From: Strigamia acuminata
Lineage: Eukaryota > Arthropoda > Chilopoda > Geophilomorpha > Linotaeniidae
Length of the DNA stretch: 64,000 nt
Assembly: GCA_949358305.1 (NCBI GenBank)
Contig: OX442317.1
Coordinates: 8,932,186 to 8,996,185 of the forward strand
Direction of reading: 5' to 3'
This document shows, in pieces, positions 47,566 through 57,730 of this stretch. Position 1 is the first letter of the stretch. Each line of letters starts with the position of its first letter. A program made the position numbers and the translations under genes. The notes below the pieces were generated by a model. That model worked only from the letters and a program-made list of their open reading frames with translations, ran no database searches and had not been told where the DNA came from.

Positions 47566-47780
47566 CAGGGGCGGATCTACATAGGGGCTAATGGGGCTTG
47601 AGCCCCGGGCCCACAAATTCTAGGGGGCCCCCAAGACGCAGGGCCATGTACTAAAAAAAAAAAAAAAGAAAAAGGTCGCTAAAAAACAAAATAGATAAAA
47701 AGTCGCAATTAAAAATTTCGATAAAAGGGCCCCGAAAAAACCTCAAGCCCCGGGCCCCCGAAAAGCTAGATCCGCCCCTG
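47566..47780. mobile_element. hAT MITE, 215 bases
   Basis: A perfect eight-base duplication TTTACACT (47558-47565 and 47781-47788) flanks termini CAGGGGCGGATCTAC and the complement of TAGATCCGCCCCTG. The arms extend through GGGCTTGAGCCCCGGGCCC. Non-coding. Confidence 0.95.
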
Positions 47781-48299
47781 TTTACACTCATTTGTAACCA
47801 TGAACACTTTTTACGTAAATTGTTATCAAGAATAAAGACCAAAAAGTGTCACAAACTTGGCTATGATTCGAGAATACGAAAGATGTGAGTGTGTGAATTT
47901 CTGTGTTCCCATTGGGAATTCCAAAACACACCAACAAAATCTTTATTAAATATTTTTTGTATTGAACTTGAATTTGTCTCTAGCATCCACAACCGGTAAA
48001 ATGGATTGTTTGGTTTTTGTGAAACAGAAGAAATGTCCATTTGAATGGTAGAAACTAGTACTAATTGAGTACTAACATAACTGAAATTTAGACTAGTGCA
48101 TTCCAATGTCAAGTTGACAGCACACTAACTAGGAGTAGTTGCAAACCAGTACAAATGTTAATTTGACATTTGATAGATAATTAATTACCCAAACTCCCTA
48201 AACAAAAGAAATTAGATAAGCTAACGTTATTTATTTAAATTTATTTTATTTTATTTTATTGCAGCAATGAAAAATGTATTTGTGAATTTCATTTTGCAG

Positions 48300-48509
48300 T
48301 CGACATTTTTCCAAAGAATGTCGGATATATTTTTGATGTTATATTCGTGACGTGAACCATGACGTTCCATTTATCCAATCGGACAACAGCTAGGTCTGGG
48401 GAGTAAGTACACCACGGAGAACAGTCGACTCAACCAAGCGGAATCAAGCAACGGGCCGCCATTTTGATAATAGTTGAACCGCACGATAAATACTTTGATA
48501 GCACCAGCC
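48300..48509 (+). promoter_or_regulatory. Promoter-like region of the 57-residue membrane protein gene
   Basis: It contains a CCAAT box (ATCCAATCGG, about 48372) and GGCCGCCATTTTGATA (about 48456), a good YY1-type element often found just after the start of housekeeping genes. The same block is duplicated at 56830-56975. Confidence 0.5.
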
Positions 48510-48757
48510 ATGAAAATGAAATACAAAGGTCTTCGTTCTGATCAAAGGAGAAATTTACGAATAAGTAAGTTATAGTCATTGGATGTTTTGATTTGTTATC
48601 AATTTATCGACTACGTAATGAAATTTACATCTTTGCAGTTACAAATACGTGTGTTGTCTTTTTTTCGGCCACCATTTTTTCCATATTTGAAATAGTGAAG
48701 AATTGGATCAAAATCAATGAACAAAGGGATTATAGATCAAAACAAGATCGTTCGTGA
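48510..48757 (+). CDS. Small single-pass membrane protein, 57 residues
   Basis: Two exons: 48510-48564 and 48639-48757, phase-1 junction, stop TGA 48755-48757. The protein starts MKMKYKGLRSDQRRNLRI (basic), has one hydrophobic segment (NTCVVFFSATIFSIFEIV, about 21-38), and ends in a charged tail (KINEQRDYRSKQDRS). Small proteins of this plan are common in the inner mitochondrial membrane as assembly factors, and the CCAAT/YY1-type upstream region fits a housekeeping role. I cannot assign it to a named family. Damaged copies at 57151-57379 and 61411-61487 support that the exons are read correctly here. It converges on S5. Confidence 0.7.
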
Positions 48758-49076
48758 CGAGCAAAGGTAGACCATGTCTTTATTTTTTTTTGTAATTCTT
48801 CGGGAAGCAAATGTGTGACTTGAATTTTATCCGTGTATGAAACATCGGGCTTTGATCCCACTCTTGGCTCAACTGATGTGAACAGATCTGCTGTGATGTA
48901 AAAGAAATATGAACATTCAAATCAATGCTTGCTTTTTTATTTTTTATTAATTTGTGCCGGTACAATATTTCATTTGGTGCAAAAAATGCAAAAATCAACA
49001 ATCTAAAACGACAAAAAATATGCCCGAATGAATATATTTTTAAAACAATGAAGTTAAAATAAATATTTTCTTGACC

Positions 49077-52000
49077 TTATTCAAAATCTTCGCAGTTCAT
49101 TGAGGACACTATTTTGAAGACTTCGGTTTGTAAAACTTGACAGGTTTGGAAAGCGGTACATGAATCATCTTCCACGCACTCCGGCTGCTCAATCTGATTA
49201 ACCCTAGTTTAGAACAACAACAAAAAATATTTAAAAAATATTTTGAGAAAACAAGGAAGAAACATTTTTACTTGCAACACTCCTTAGGGTCTCGCTCGCC
49301 GCATATTGAAAATTCAGTTAACATCGGCAGTAGTTTAATCGCATCACAAGTTTGACCTTTGACCATCCCCACCATAATTACCATCACAACTAAAAAAAAA
49401 ATACACATACAAAGTGATTACAACTTGATTAAATTCTTTTAAGATCTCATTGTTAGTGCCGGCGAAGCATTTTTCTTTCTGTTGGAATAGCTAGATGAGC
49501 TTTTTCTGCATCCGGCACTGACAGGATAGAACACCATTACGTACAGTGGTAGACAAAAAAAAACTTTCCTTCAGTTTAGCTGTTTTAATTTTATCTACCA
49601 GGTAGCATAAAAATCCATTGAGATTCAATGACATCAATCTTGACCCGGTCTCTCGTCTTGCCCTAACAACAGTATTAAAAGATAGGCCGGGCAAATAATG
49701 ATAGAGAAACTTAAAACAGCTAAACTGAAGTAAAGTTTTTTTGTCCACGACTTCAAACGTGTACGATACGGATATACCGGGTGGCCCACATAAAAGCGGC
49801 CCGAAAATGTGTGTATGTAATATTATGGGGCCGCTTTTATGTGGGCCACCCGGTATGTTGTAATCATCACAAAGGCAAGAATGTTTATGTTCGTCACAAA
49901 GACTGGAGACTAAATACCCACTTAATTTAATTCAAAATGCATATTGTATGTGTGAGGTGCAGTTTGATTTCATCGTGGACGAATTTCGAACTCTTGTTGA
50001 TTTGCTGGTGTACTCACCGAAATGAACACAACAATACTTGACATAATAGTATTTGTTATCAAGATTTCAAAATTTTAGCCTTCTTGGAGCGTTTGTTAAA
50101 AGATTCACTCGACTGACTCTGGGAAATCGCAAATAAAGGTGCCAAAGTGCTGTCACAATAATCACTGTGAACATTCTTCCCAAGTTTTGAAAAAATCACA
50201 TAGACGCATAGTTGGAATGCTGTGGATACATTGTTTATATACACACGTTTGAACAGTGCCCTAGTCAAATATCTGTGGCAATAGCCATCCGTACTATTTT
50301 CACTGCAAATTTCTCTTGAAATATCAGTGGAAATAGCCTGTTTGCTATTTCCCCTGAAATATAGGGGAATTAGCCTCAGCCTAAAATCTGCGCATTAAAA
50401 ATACTGTTGAATCGTCTATTCAATGGCTCAGTGGCAGGCATTCATGTGGGGCAGTACCGTAGGCTGGTTGTACCGTCTTCCTCCGAATACAACGTCATGC
50501 CGATGTAGTCGAATACAACGGCACCTGCTTCTGTGGAACTTCTGAAAAAAAGACAAATCTACACTTCATATGTCCATTATAATGTCTCAATGCTTTATAT
50601 TAATTTTTATTATTTTTAATTCATAAAAAAGAATTACAAGTCAGTGGGAAAAAAAACAGGTTAATACTATACTCTGGCTCACCGTTAGAAGCTCAGCAGT
50701 TCCTATTGGCCGAGCCTATTCACTCCTAACTGTTGCCTGTATAATTCCACCAGGAAAAGTAGGTTTGTTGTGATTTTAATTAGTTTGATTATTTTAGGTG
50801 TTTGAAATGATGTAAATTGACTTATATTTAATAATAAAATCTTTTAAAAAGTCAGTAAGCAATGTTTTATGTTGTAACTTCTTCAAAACTCATCATTGTT
50901 CAGTTCGTTCAATTTATCGGTTGCTTTGTCAAGCTGTTTTTGAATTTTATGATTGATTGTTACGTCTGGACACAAAATGGCTTCGCGTAACTTGAGCGTT
51001 TCTGTTTTGGCCTACTTTTATGTAGCCCTACACTAGTGAATAGGCTCGGCCAATTGGAACTGCTGAGCTTGTAATGGTGAGCCAGAGTATAGTATAAAGC
51101 ATTGGGACATTATTTTGTGTTGTTCCTATTGTCCATGTTAGTTTTCTTGTCCTGGTCGTCCACACCATTGTATCGATCTTGAAAAATTGTCAGTGTGTGC
51201 AATGTATTCGAATACAACGGCATGATGTTATATTTGGGGGAAGACGGTAGTGCCAAGACCCAAGAAGTAGTCTTTGCGTGAGGCAGCTTACTTGCAGGAA
51301 TTAATGGCAGACAGGGTTAACATGTCTGAATTGTATTTCCTGCATTGTAAGCTTATTACCACCAAATGCAGGCAGTAGCGACATAAAATTTCATCTATTC
51401 ACCGCAAATATCGTCAAGATGTCGGCGACTACGTGATCAGAAACCATCAGTGGTCTAATTCAATTAGAATACATGCATCTGTTTTATTTTACCAACAAAA
51501 CTCTGCTCCTTCGCTGATTCCCACTTGCAGAAAGTTCAGAAAATAAATTTTTTCGCAGGGCTGGTCATCAAATGACATTGCATATCGGTACATCTGATTT
51601 AACACTAGAACGGCCGAAATTTTCCCCTACCTAGAACGGCCAAAACTGGTCACAATGACTGGTTAAGAATATCATAATTTCTTTATTTTTAATGACTAAA
51701 TTATAAATTAATGTGCAATAATCTAAAATATACACATATATATGCAATTTATGAATGACTAGATGTAGTTTAATCATCTATATCGGGGAACAAGATCTAT
51801 CCAAAATTGCATGTGTCTGAAATCAAAATTTCCATTTTAATTGTATCAGGTTTTATAAAATCCATCAATTTTTGTTTTACTATTTTCTTCCGCATGTTTT
51901 GTGTGTTTCTGAATTTAAAACCACTCAATTTGATGCCAAAACGTTGTGTGCATGTATTGTGCACGATTGGTGCACGTTTTGTGCACGTTTAGTGCATGTT

Positions 52001-52274
52001 TTGTGTACGTATGGTTCACGTTATTTCAACCAGTCATTTTGACTAGTTTTGGCTGTTCTAGGTCAATTCTCTTCTTTTTTTTTAAAAAATAAAATGCAAT
52101 GTTTGCTGATTTGTGATGTAAAGCATCATAAATCAGCTAAAGTAATAAAATAACAGCATTGTTAACTCATTGGGTTTATTGCTACAGCCGTTTTAAACAG
52201 CTGTGCCGGTCATATGATCTGTCCGGTCGTTCTAGTATAAACAACTTACCAAATACTGATGCAATGAACTTTAT
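49077..52274 (-). CDS. Secreted cysteine-rich protein S5, start codon lost
   Basis: Exons 52274-52250, 49389-49272, 49203-49077. The first exon is aligned with that of S6 (MKFIASVFG), but its ATG reads ATA and no in-frame upstream ATG was found nearby. The rest is open: a hydrophobic segment (VVMVIMVGMVKG), then eight cysteines (QTC, SIC, ECC, PEC, DSC, QTC, MNC). Relative to S6 one cysteine has moved (DDSC in place of SSW..TC). Introns contain a Tc1-like MITE, an 80-base hairpin MITE, a TATACTC element and a piggyBac-like element, making this copy much longer than S6. Either a pseudogene or one that uses a non-AUG or different first exon. Confidence 0.6.
49544..49751. mobile_element. Tc1-like MITE in S5
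   Basis: The ends CAGTGGTAGACAAAAAAAAA and the complement of TTTTTTTGTCCACGAC lead into arms CTTCAGTTTAGCTGTTTTAA on both sides. It follows TA. CAGTGGTGGACAAAA-type ends are usual for Tc1 elements. The related unit at 58.2 kb lacks it. Confidence 0.8.
49777..49853. mobile_element. 77-base hairpin MITE
   Basis: Perfect inverted arms CCGGGTGGCCCACATAAAAG plus CGGCCC, flanked by TA on both sides. The 23-base loop is non-coding. Confidence 0.9.
50668..51091. mobile_element. TATACTC-family MITE, 424 bases
   Basis: Ends TATACTCTGGCTCACC and the complement of GGTGAGCCAGAGTATA. The arms include AGCTCAGCAGTTCCTATTGG and CCGAGCCTATTCACT, matched on the right by AGTGAATAGGCTCGG. It lies in the first intron of S5. 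Confidence 0.85.
51603..52236. mobile_element. piggyBac-like MITE
   Basis: It starts CACTAGAACGGCCGAAATTT directly after TTAA (51599-51602). It ends CCGGTCGTTCTAGT followed by ATAA, a one-base variant of TTAA. Subterminal CTAGAACGGCCAAAACTGG is mirrored by CAGTTTTGGC-type sequence (TAGTTTTGGCTGTTCTAGG). S6 has the empty site ATTTTAACAACTTACC. Confidence 0.75.
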
Positions 52275-52543
52275 GTTTTTTGGTATCAAAGTTATACTAG
52301 TAGTAAACCTGAAATTGAAATTTTAATTTTTAGTTTTTAGTTTTTTAATTTTATAATTAAAAAATTTACGAAAGTAAAACTCATCAACCAGTGTAATAAT
52401 TCGAACCCAAAGATAAAGAAAAAGTAATAAAAAAAATCACAGGCAAACACCTGCAACCCATTAGCATAAGTAGGGATTAAATAGGAGACTTTCTATCCCT
52501 TTTAATCGGAGGAGGGTGAAAGTTAGGTAAAAATTACAAGTAT

Positions 52544-52812
52544 ATCGTATTTTACCGATTAAGAATCGCCCTCGAATTGTAGCCGCCCGCAAATAGTAAC
52601 CGCGGCTGAGACACCAAGAATACCGTATTTTTGCAAAAGTACGGTATTGTTTCCGTATTTCCTCACAAACGATGAACGTACGCTTCGTTTGTGACGTTCA
52701 GACTTCGTTTGTTACATTAAACAAATGTAACAAACGAAAAACCGAAATTGCAATTGCTAAAAAAAATGGCAGTTTTGAATAAAAGCCGCGGCTCTTAATC
52801 AATAAAATACGG
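52544..52812. mobile_element. MITE with CGTATTTTAYYGATTAAGA ends
   Basis: Left CGTATTTTACCGATTAAGAA and right complement CCGTATTTTATTGATTAAGA are inverted repeats. The interior contains repeated CGTTTGTGACGTTC and ACAAATGTAACAAACG. Class unresolved. Confidence 0.7.
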
Positions 52813-53047
52813 TAATTTTTTAATTTCAACTTTAGCATGTAACTAACAAGAAATTTGAATTCTCCATGCTCAACTTAGTGGGAAATAAATGTTTAATCCA
52901 GAAAATTAAACAAAATTTGAGTACTTTAGATTCATTCTAAAAATTAAATTTTTTTTTAAAAATTAAAATTAATTAGATTAAAATTTTCTAAAAACAAATA
53001 TAAAATTACAAACATTAAAATAACTGCTAAAAATAAACAAAACACAC

Positions 53048-53133
53048 ACAACAGGATTTGAACCTGTGCAGAAGAACCTGTATAGAAAGATTCCTAGTCC
53101 ATTGCATTAACCACTGGGCCACCACTACAAACT
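53048..53133 (-). tRNA. tRNA-Ser-like sequence, probably a pseudogene or SINE head
   Basis: Read on the minus strand, GTAGTGGTGGCCCAGTGGTT, AATGCAATGGACTAGGAATC and then ACAGGTTCAAATCCTGT follow tRNA-Ser, including the A box (GTGGCCCAGTGG) and B box (GGTTCAAATCC) and a long variable arm. The acceptor and anticodon stems pair poorly and the anticodon loop CTAGGAA does not give a serine anticodon. It is therefore unlikely to be a working tRNA. Confidence 0.55.
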
Positions 53134-53135
53134 AC

Positions 53136-53341
53136 TATACTCTGGCCAAGTGTAAGTTTGGCCTAACTCCGAGCCTCGTTACTCACTCTGTGCCACAGTC
53201 TCTATACTGTGCTCTGTGCTGCCACCAGGGAAAATAGTTCAGAGTTTAGTGCTTGCTTCTGGTGTTTGGATCTATTTTCTTGTATCACTACACCAGAGAA
53301 AAGGCCCGGAGTTAGGCCAAACTTACACTGGCCAGAGTATA
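53136..53341. mobile_element. TATACTC-family MITE, 206 bases
   Basis: Ends TATACTCTGGCCAAGTGTAA and complement; arms GTTTGGCCTAACTCCG on both sides. Internal TATCACTACACCAGAG resembles the CACTGGTGTAGTG block of the copies at 19345 and 58525. Confidence 0.85.
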
Positions 53342-53604
53342 GTATTATTGTCTTGATGCAGGCTGTCATGTTGATGAACAAAGTTGTGATGTCATGTAAA
53401 TTGCTTTGGGTTCCAGAGTAAGATTAGTACAGACTAATCACCAAGTGTAGTGCTACATTTGACCTTTTTACTCAAAAAAGTTACAAAATGATGCTTCTAC
53501 ACACAGTAATGAATCCTGTGTGTTGTAACTGTTTGTAACATTAATTGTGTGAGAGAGGTGCATTTTAATATAAGAAAAAATAGATTGTTTTGGTCAAGTG
53601 AATA

Positions 53605-53787
53605 CAGTCGAAACTCTTTATAACGAATCGCGATATAACGAATTATCGATATAACGAATACCTAAAAATGGCTGGTTTGGTTGGCTGGCCATAGAACACC
53701 ATGTTAAAAAAAATTCGATATAACGAATTCTCGTTATAACGAATCAATTTTTCGGTCCCTTGCGATTCGTTATAAAGAGTTTTGACC
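53605..53787. mobile_element. Pogo-like MITE
   Basis: Left end CAGTCGAAACTCTTTATAAC after TA; right end TTCGTTATAAAGAGTTTTGA, slightly decayed. The core GCCATAGAACACCATGTTAA is shared with the copy at 3129. Confidence 0.85.
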
Positions 53788-54338
53788 TTACTTTATTTTA
53801 TAACAATTTCAAGAATTGTGGATTACACACTCCTGCGGTCTCCTTGTTAGCAATGCCCTTCTACTCTCTCACTTGCCCCAGGCTCCCTGACATACAGTAT
53901 GTTTTACATAAACCACAAGATTTTTAAGCTCTCAAAAGGCTTTTTACAACTCTCAATATTGGGCACTGCAAAGGCTGTCACACAGCATTGTGAGCGTGTG
54001 ATCTTGGTGTTGGTTTCTGCAACTGTTTGTGCCAAACCTGAATTCACGCTACAGTTTCGCAAGGCTACAGTTTTGCACGTATCAGTTCGTTTTTTAAGAT
54101 TTGTTGGGCTTTTGGACATTATTTTTAAAAACAGTATTTAGCATTTGTTACCTTTGTTTTCTATTTCGGTGGAGGACCTAAATGGCAGACTGTGTAATGT
54201 AGGTACGAGTTGTTCAGCAATGATGACTACCAGTAGCATAATGAGAGCTCTGGATTTGTTGACAAAAACGTTGATTTGCAAGTGGTTTAACAAAGGAAGT
54301 TTTATTGTGGTTGATTGGATTTTTAACGACTGCATCAC

Positions 54339-54488
54339 TAGCTGCATTCAAAAACTCTAAAACGTATGCCAAACTCGTTTCGTGTGTGTACATGTGACGT
54401 CATTCCCATCTTATTCAATGGGAATGACGTCACATGTACAAACACGAAACGAGTTTTGCATACGTTTTAGAGTTTTTGAATGCAGCTA
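54339..54488. mobile_element. Near-perfect 150-base palindromic MITE
   Basis: Arms of about 70 bases, TAGCTGCATTCAAAAACTCT, AAAACGTATGCCAAACTCG and TGACGTCATTCCCAT, are mirrored with very few mismatches across a short loop (CTTATTCA). TA flanks both ends. High arm identity suggests recent insertion. Contains two CRE-like TGACGTCA octamers. Confidence 0.9.
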
Positions 54489-54489
54489 C

Positions 54490-55335
54490 TCTTAAAAATT
54501 TAGACCCTAATACGTTTTTTTTAAAAGGTGTTTTTGTAGTCTACTTTTTATTAATATATCAATATAATATTTAATATTCATAGTGGCTAAATTCACATCC
54601 GACGTGAACGTATTATTTTTATGAAGCGCTGTGATTGGTTGAAAGATGCATTGAATTACGAACTGAAAATACACAGTTCAGTCTAATTTGCTAAAAAGGG
54701 ATTAGGTTAGGCATGTAAGAAAAAAAGAAGCTAAAACCTCGAGAACATTGAATTTGAGAAAACTGACGTTGAGGAAACGAATCGACATCAATGGATCTCA
54801 GCGAATCACAGCGCGTCATGATAATAATACATTCACTTCAAATTAATATATTAGAAATCGTATCGGTTTTTCAGATATTTATTTATTTAATATTTATTTA
54901 TTTATTTATTTGTTCTCCGGTCATTTTTTAGACGGTCATTTTTTCAACATTTTCTTAAAAAATGATTTTAATGGTTGTAAGAATACGAAATGCTCTAAAT
55001 CAAGCAGAGTGAGGAAACTGTTAAAGCCATCCGGACTAGCCTGAGTGTTGAATTTATCAATAAATACAGTACTGGCAAATCTTCAAATCCATGAATATAA
55101 AAATAAATCTCTAAATGTCCAAATAAATCCCTAAATGTCAAAATAAATCTTTAAATCCAAAAAAAATCAATAAATCTTTTCAAATCTGAAAATGCTGTAG
55201 TATCACCACAAGTCACTGACTGTTTTGTCAGTGCCCAAAATAGCAAATAAAATTTCACATTTAGCTAGAAAAACAAATATATGGGCAGAGGGAATTTTAT
55301 TTTAAACAAGATTAGCGTGGTTTCAGAATTTATTA
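54490..55335. other. Spacer, nothing recognised
   Basis: AT-rich. 55070-55170 has short repeated AAATAAATC(T/C)CTAAATGTC motifs. No gene was seen. Confidence 0.45.
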
Positions 55336-55339
55336 AGCA

Positions 55340-56245
55340 CTCTAAACCGGCCAGGACCTCATCCGCGCGGGCCTAATCCGCGTGTTCTGGATCCGCGGCA
55401 ATTTTATCCCTAATCCGCGTCATGCCCTTATCCGCGCCGAATTTAAAAATTAATAAAATTTAATAAAATGATTAATAAAGTTTTTCATTCGTGCATTCTG
55501 CGTGGTTCCGAATCCGCTCGATGCCTAATCCTACTTCGCGGCATCGTCACAACAACACTACGTGGCCATTTGTGGCATGAATGCACAAGTATGCGAAGAA
55601 TCCAAAATTTAAACCATTGTTCAAACCAAGCTAAATAAGCTTAAATGGTAATAATTAATGATATTGGCGGGGACAGTCGACGATGGCCCACAGCCATCGC
55701 GGGAGGTTTTCAGGCCTCTATCCGCCTCAGAGCCTTGACGGTGGATCTGATTACGCTGATCAGCAACCGGAATTTGTTGGACAGGTTTGTCTTACCTATA
55801 GAGTTATTGACGGAGACAATCACAATGATCCACAATCATTGCGGGAGGTTTTTCAGGCCTCTATCCTCTTCAGAGCCATAACGGCCGGTTGATGCATGAT
55901 CAAGGGCCGGGATTTGTTGCACGGGTTTGCTTTCCCGCAACAGTTTGTGTATATTGACAGCAACATAAGATCAACAATAGAACAAAACAAGTCAATATAC
56001 CATGCTAACTCTTACAATGTCTCTATTATTCCACGCGGATTAGAAACTAGGTTTAAATATTAATTTTAAAAAGTTAATTTTTTTATTTAATTAAATACCG
56101 CGCGGATTAGAAACCGAGCGGATCAGGGAGCGTTAAACCAGAACCACGCGGATGCGGGAGCCGCGTGTTGGGGAGCGTGGAGAAGGGATGAGCGGATCAG
56201 GGAGGCGCAGAAGCGGCGCACGCGGATGCGAACACAGCCCGACGA
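55340..56245. mobile_element. Unclassified element with many ATCCGCG motifs
   Basis: The left 200 bases carry ATCCGCG in one orientation (CTCATCCGCGCGGGCCTAAT, CTGGATCCGCGG, CTAATCCGCGTC). The right 220 bases carry the complement CGCGGAT (CCACGCGGATTAG, CGCGCGGATTAG, CACGCGGATGCG). The centre (55680-55975) is a diverged direct duplication of about 145 bases that shares GCGGGAGGTTTTCAGGCCTC (55699-55718, slightly varied in the second copy). The symmetric arrangement suggests a DNA element whose subterminal motifs bind a protein. Confidence 0.55.
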
Positions 56246-56744
56246 GGTGAAATTAGAGTTTACTGTCAATTACGCATCTATTTTAGTTTAAGCACGTAGT
56301 GCCATAGCCATAGCCATGGCTAATACTACACATGTGCAGCCATGGTCGGTCATTTCTGACTTCTTTTCAAAAACCCTTCTGCACATGTGCACAATCACAT
56401 TTTTTTCTGGTGCAATCGCATTTTTCCTGGTAAAAGCACATGTTTTAGGACTAATTTTAATACGCCACCTAGTGCAAACAGATGGCAAAACAGTGTACAG
56501 CCCTCCCATTAAGGGTGTTTTATGTTATAAATATTAAATTATCTTAATTGAAAAACTATTCGTATTTAGACATTATAAAATAAGAAAAAAAAGTTTTCGA
56601 GGAATAAAAGTTAACCTCATTAATTAATTTTCAGGAAAAAAAGAATTACAGTGATTTTTACACTTCTGTAATTTTTTTAACCCACCATGACTATGGGAAG
56701 GTTAGAGTTTACTGTCAATTACGCATTCATTTTAGTTTAAGCAC

Positions 56745-56980
56745 GTAGTTAATTATTTTATTGCAGTAATGAAAAATGTATTTGAGAATTTCATTCTGCA
56801 GTCGACATTTTTCCAAATAATGTCGGATATATTTTCGTGATGTAATCCATGACGTTTCATTTATCCAATCGGACAACAGCTGGGTCTGGGGAGTATGTAC
56901 ACCACGGAGAACAGCCGACTCAACCAAGTAGAACCAAGCCACGGACCGCCATTTTGATAATAGTTGAACCGCACGATATA
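56745..56980 (+). repeat. Duplicated promoter region of the small membrane protein gene
   Basis: It matches 48260-48495 closely, including TTTATCCAATCGGACAACAG and CCGCCATTTTGATAATAGTT. It is the start of the second segmental copy that contains S6. Confidence 0.85.
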
Positions 56981-57130
56981 TACTCTTTCCACACTCAAGA
57001 GGTCCCCTCTGAAGCTTGGCTCCCATTGGCCACCATATCACTGGTGTACTAATCCTCAGAACTGCAGTTGATTGGTGGCCAATGGGAGCCAAGCTTCAGA
57101 GGGGACCTCTTGAGTGTGGAAAGAGTATAG
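56979..57130. mobile_element. 152-base palindromic MITE with paralogous empty site
   Basis: Arms of about 56 bases, TATACTCTTTCCACACTCAA, GAGGTCCCCTCTGAAGCTTG and CTCCCATTGGCCACCA, are perfectly mirrored. At 48488-48500 the paralogous sequence GCACGATAAATACTTTG lacks the insertion. Confidence 0.92.
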
Positions 57131-57150
57131 ATACTTTGACAGCACCAACC

Positions 57151-57379
57151 ATGAAAATGAAATACAAAGGTCTTCGTTCTGATCAAATACCTAAGTTGTA
57201 GTCATTGGATGTTTTGATTTCTTATCAATTTATCGACTACGTAATGAAATTTACATGTTTGCAGTTACAAATACGAATGTTGTCATTTTTTCGGCCACCA
57301 TTTTTCCATATTTGAAATAGTGAAGAATTGGATAAAAATCAATGAACAAAGGGATTATAGACCAAAACAAGATCGTTCG
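57151..57379 (+). pseudogene. Broken copy of the small membrane protein gene
   Basis: Exon 1 keeps MKMKYKGLRSDQ, but a deletion removes the rest and the donor site, giving a stop after IPKL. Exon 2 (from about 57265) has lost one T in the membrane segment, so the frame ends early at TAG. Compare the intact gene at 48510-48757. Confidence 0.85.
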
Positions 57380-57730
57380 TGACGAGCAAAGGTAGACCAT
57401 GTCTTTATATTTTTTTTGTAATTCTACGGGAATCAAATGTGTGATTTGAATTTTAACCGTGTATGAAACATCGGGCTTAAGTCCCATGCTTGGCTCAACT
57501 GATGTGTTCAGATCTGCTGTTGTGTAAAAGAAATATGAACATTCAAATCAATGTTTGCTGTTTTTATTTTTTATTTAATTCGTGCCGGTACAATATTTTA
57601 GTGATATCACTTCATTTGGTGCAAAAAATGCAAATACCAACAATCTAAAACGACAAAAAATATGTCAGAATGAATATATTTTGAAAACAATGAAGTTAAA
57701 AAAAATATTTTCTTGACCTCGTTCAACAAT

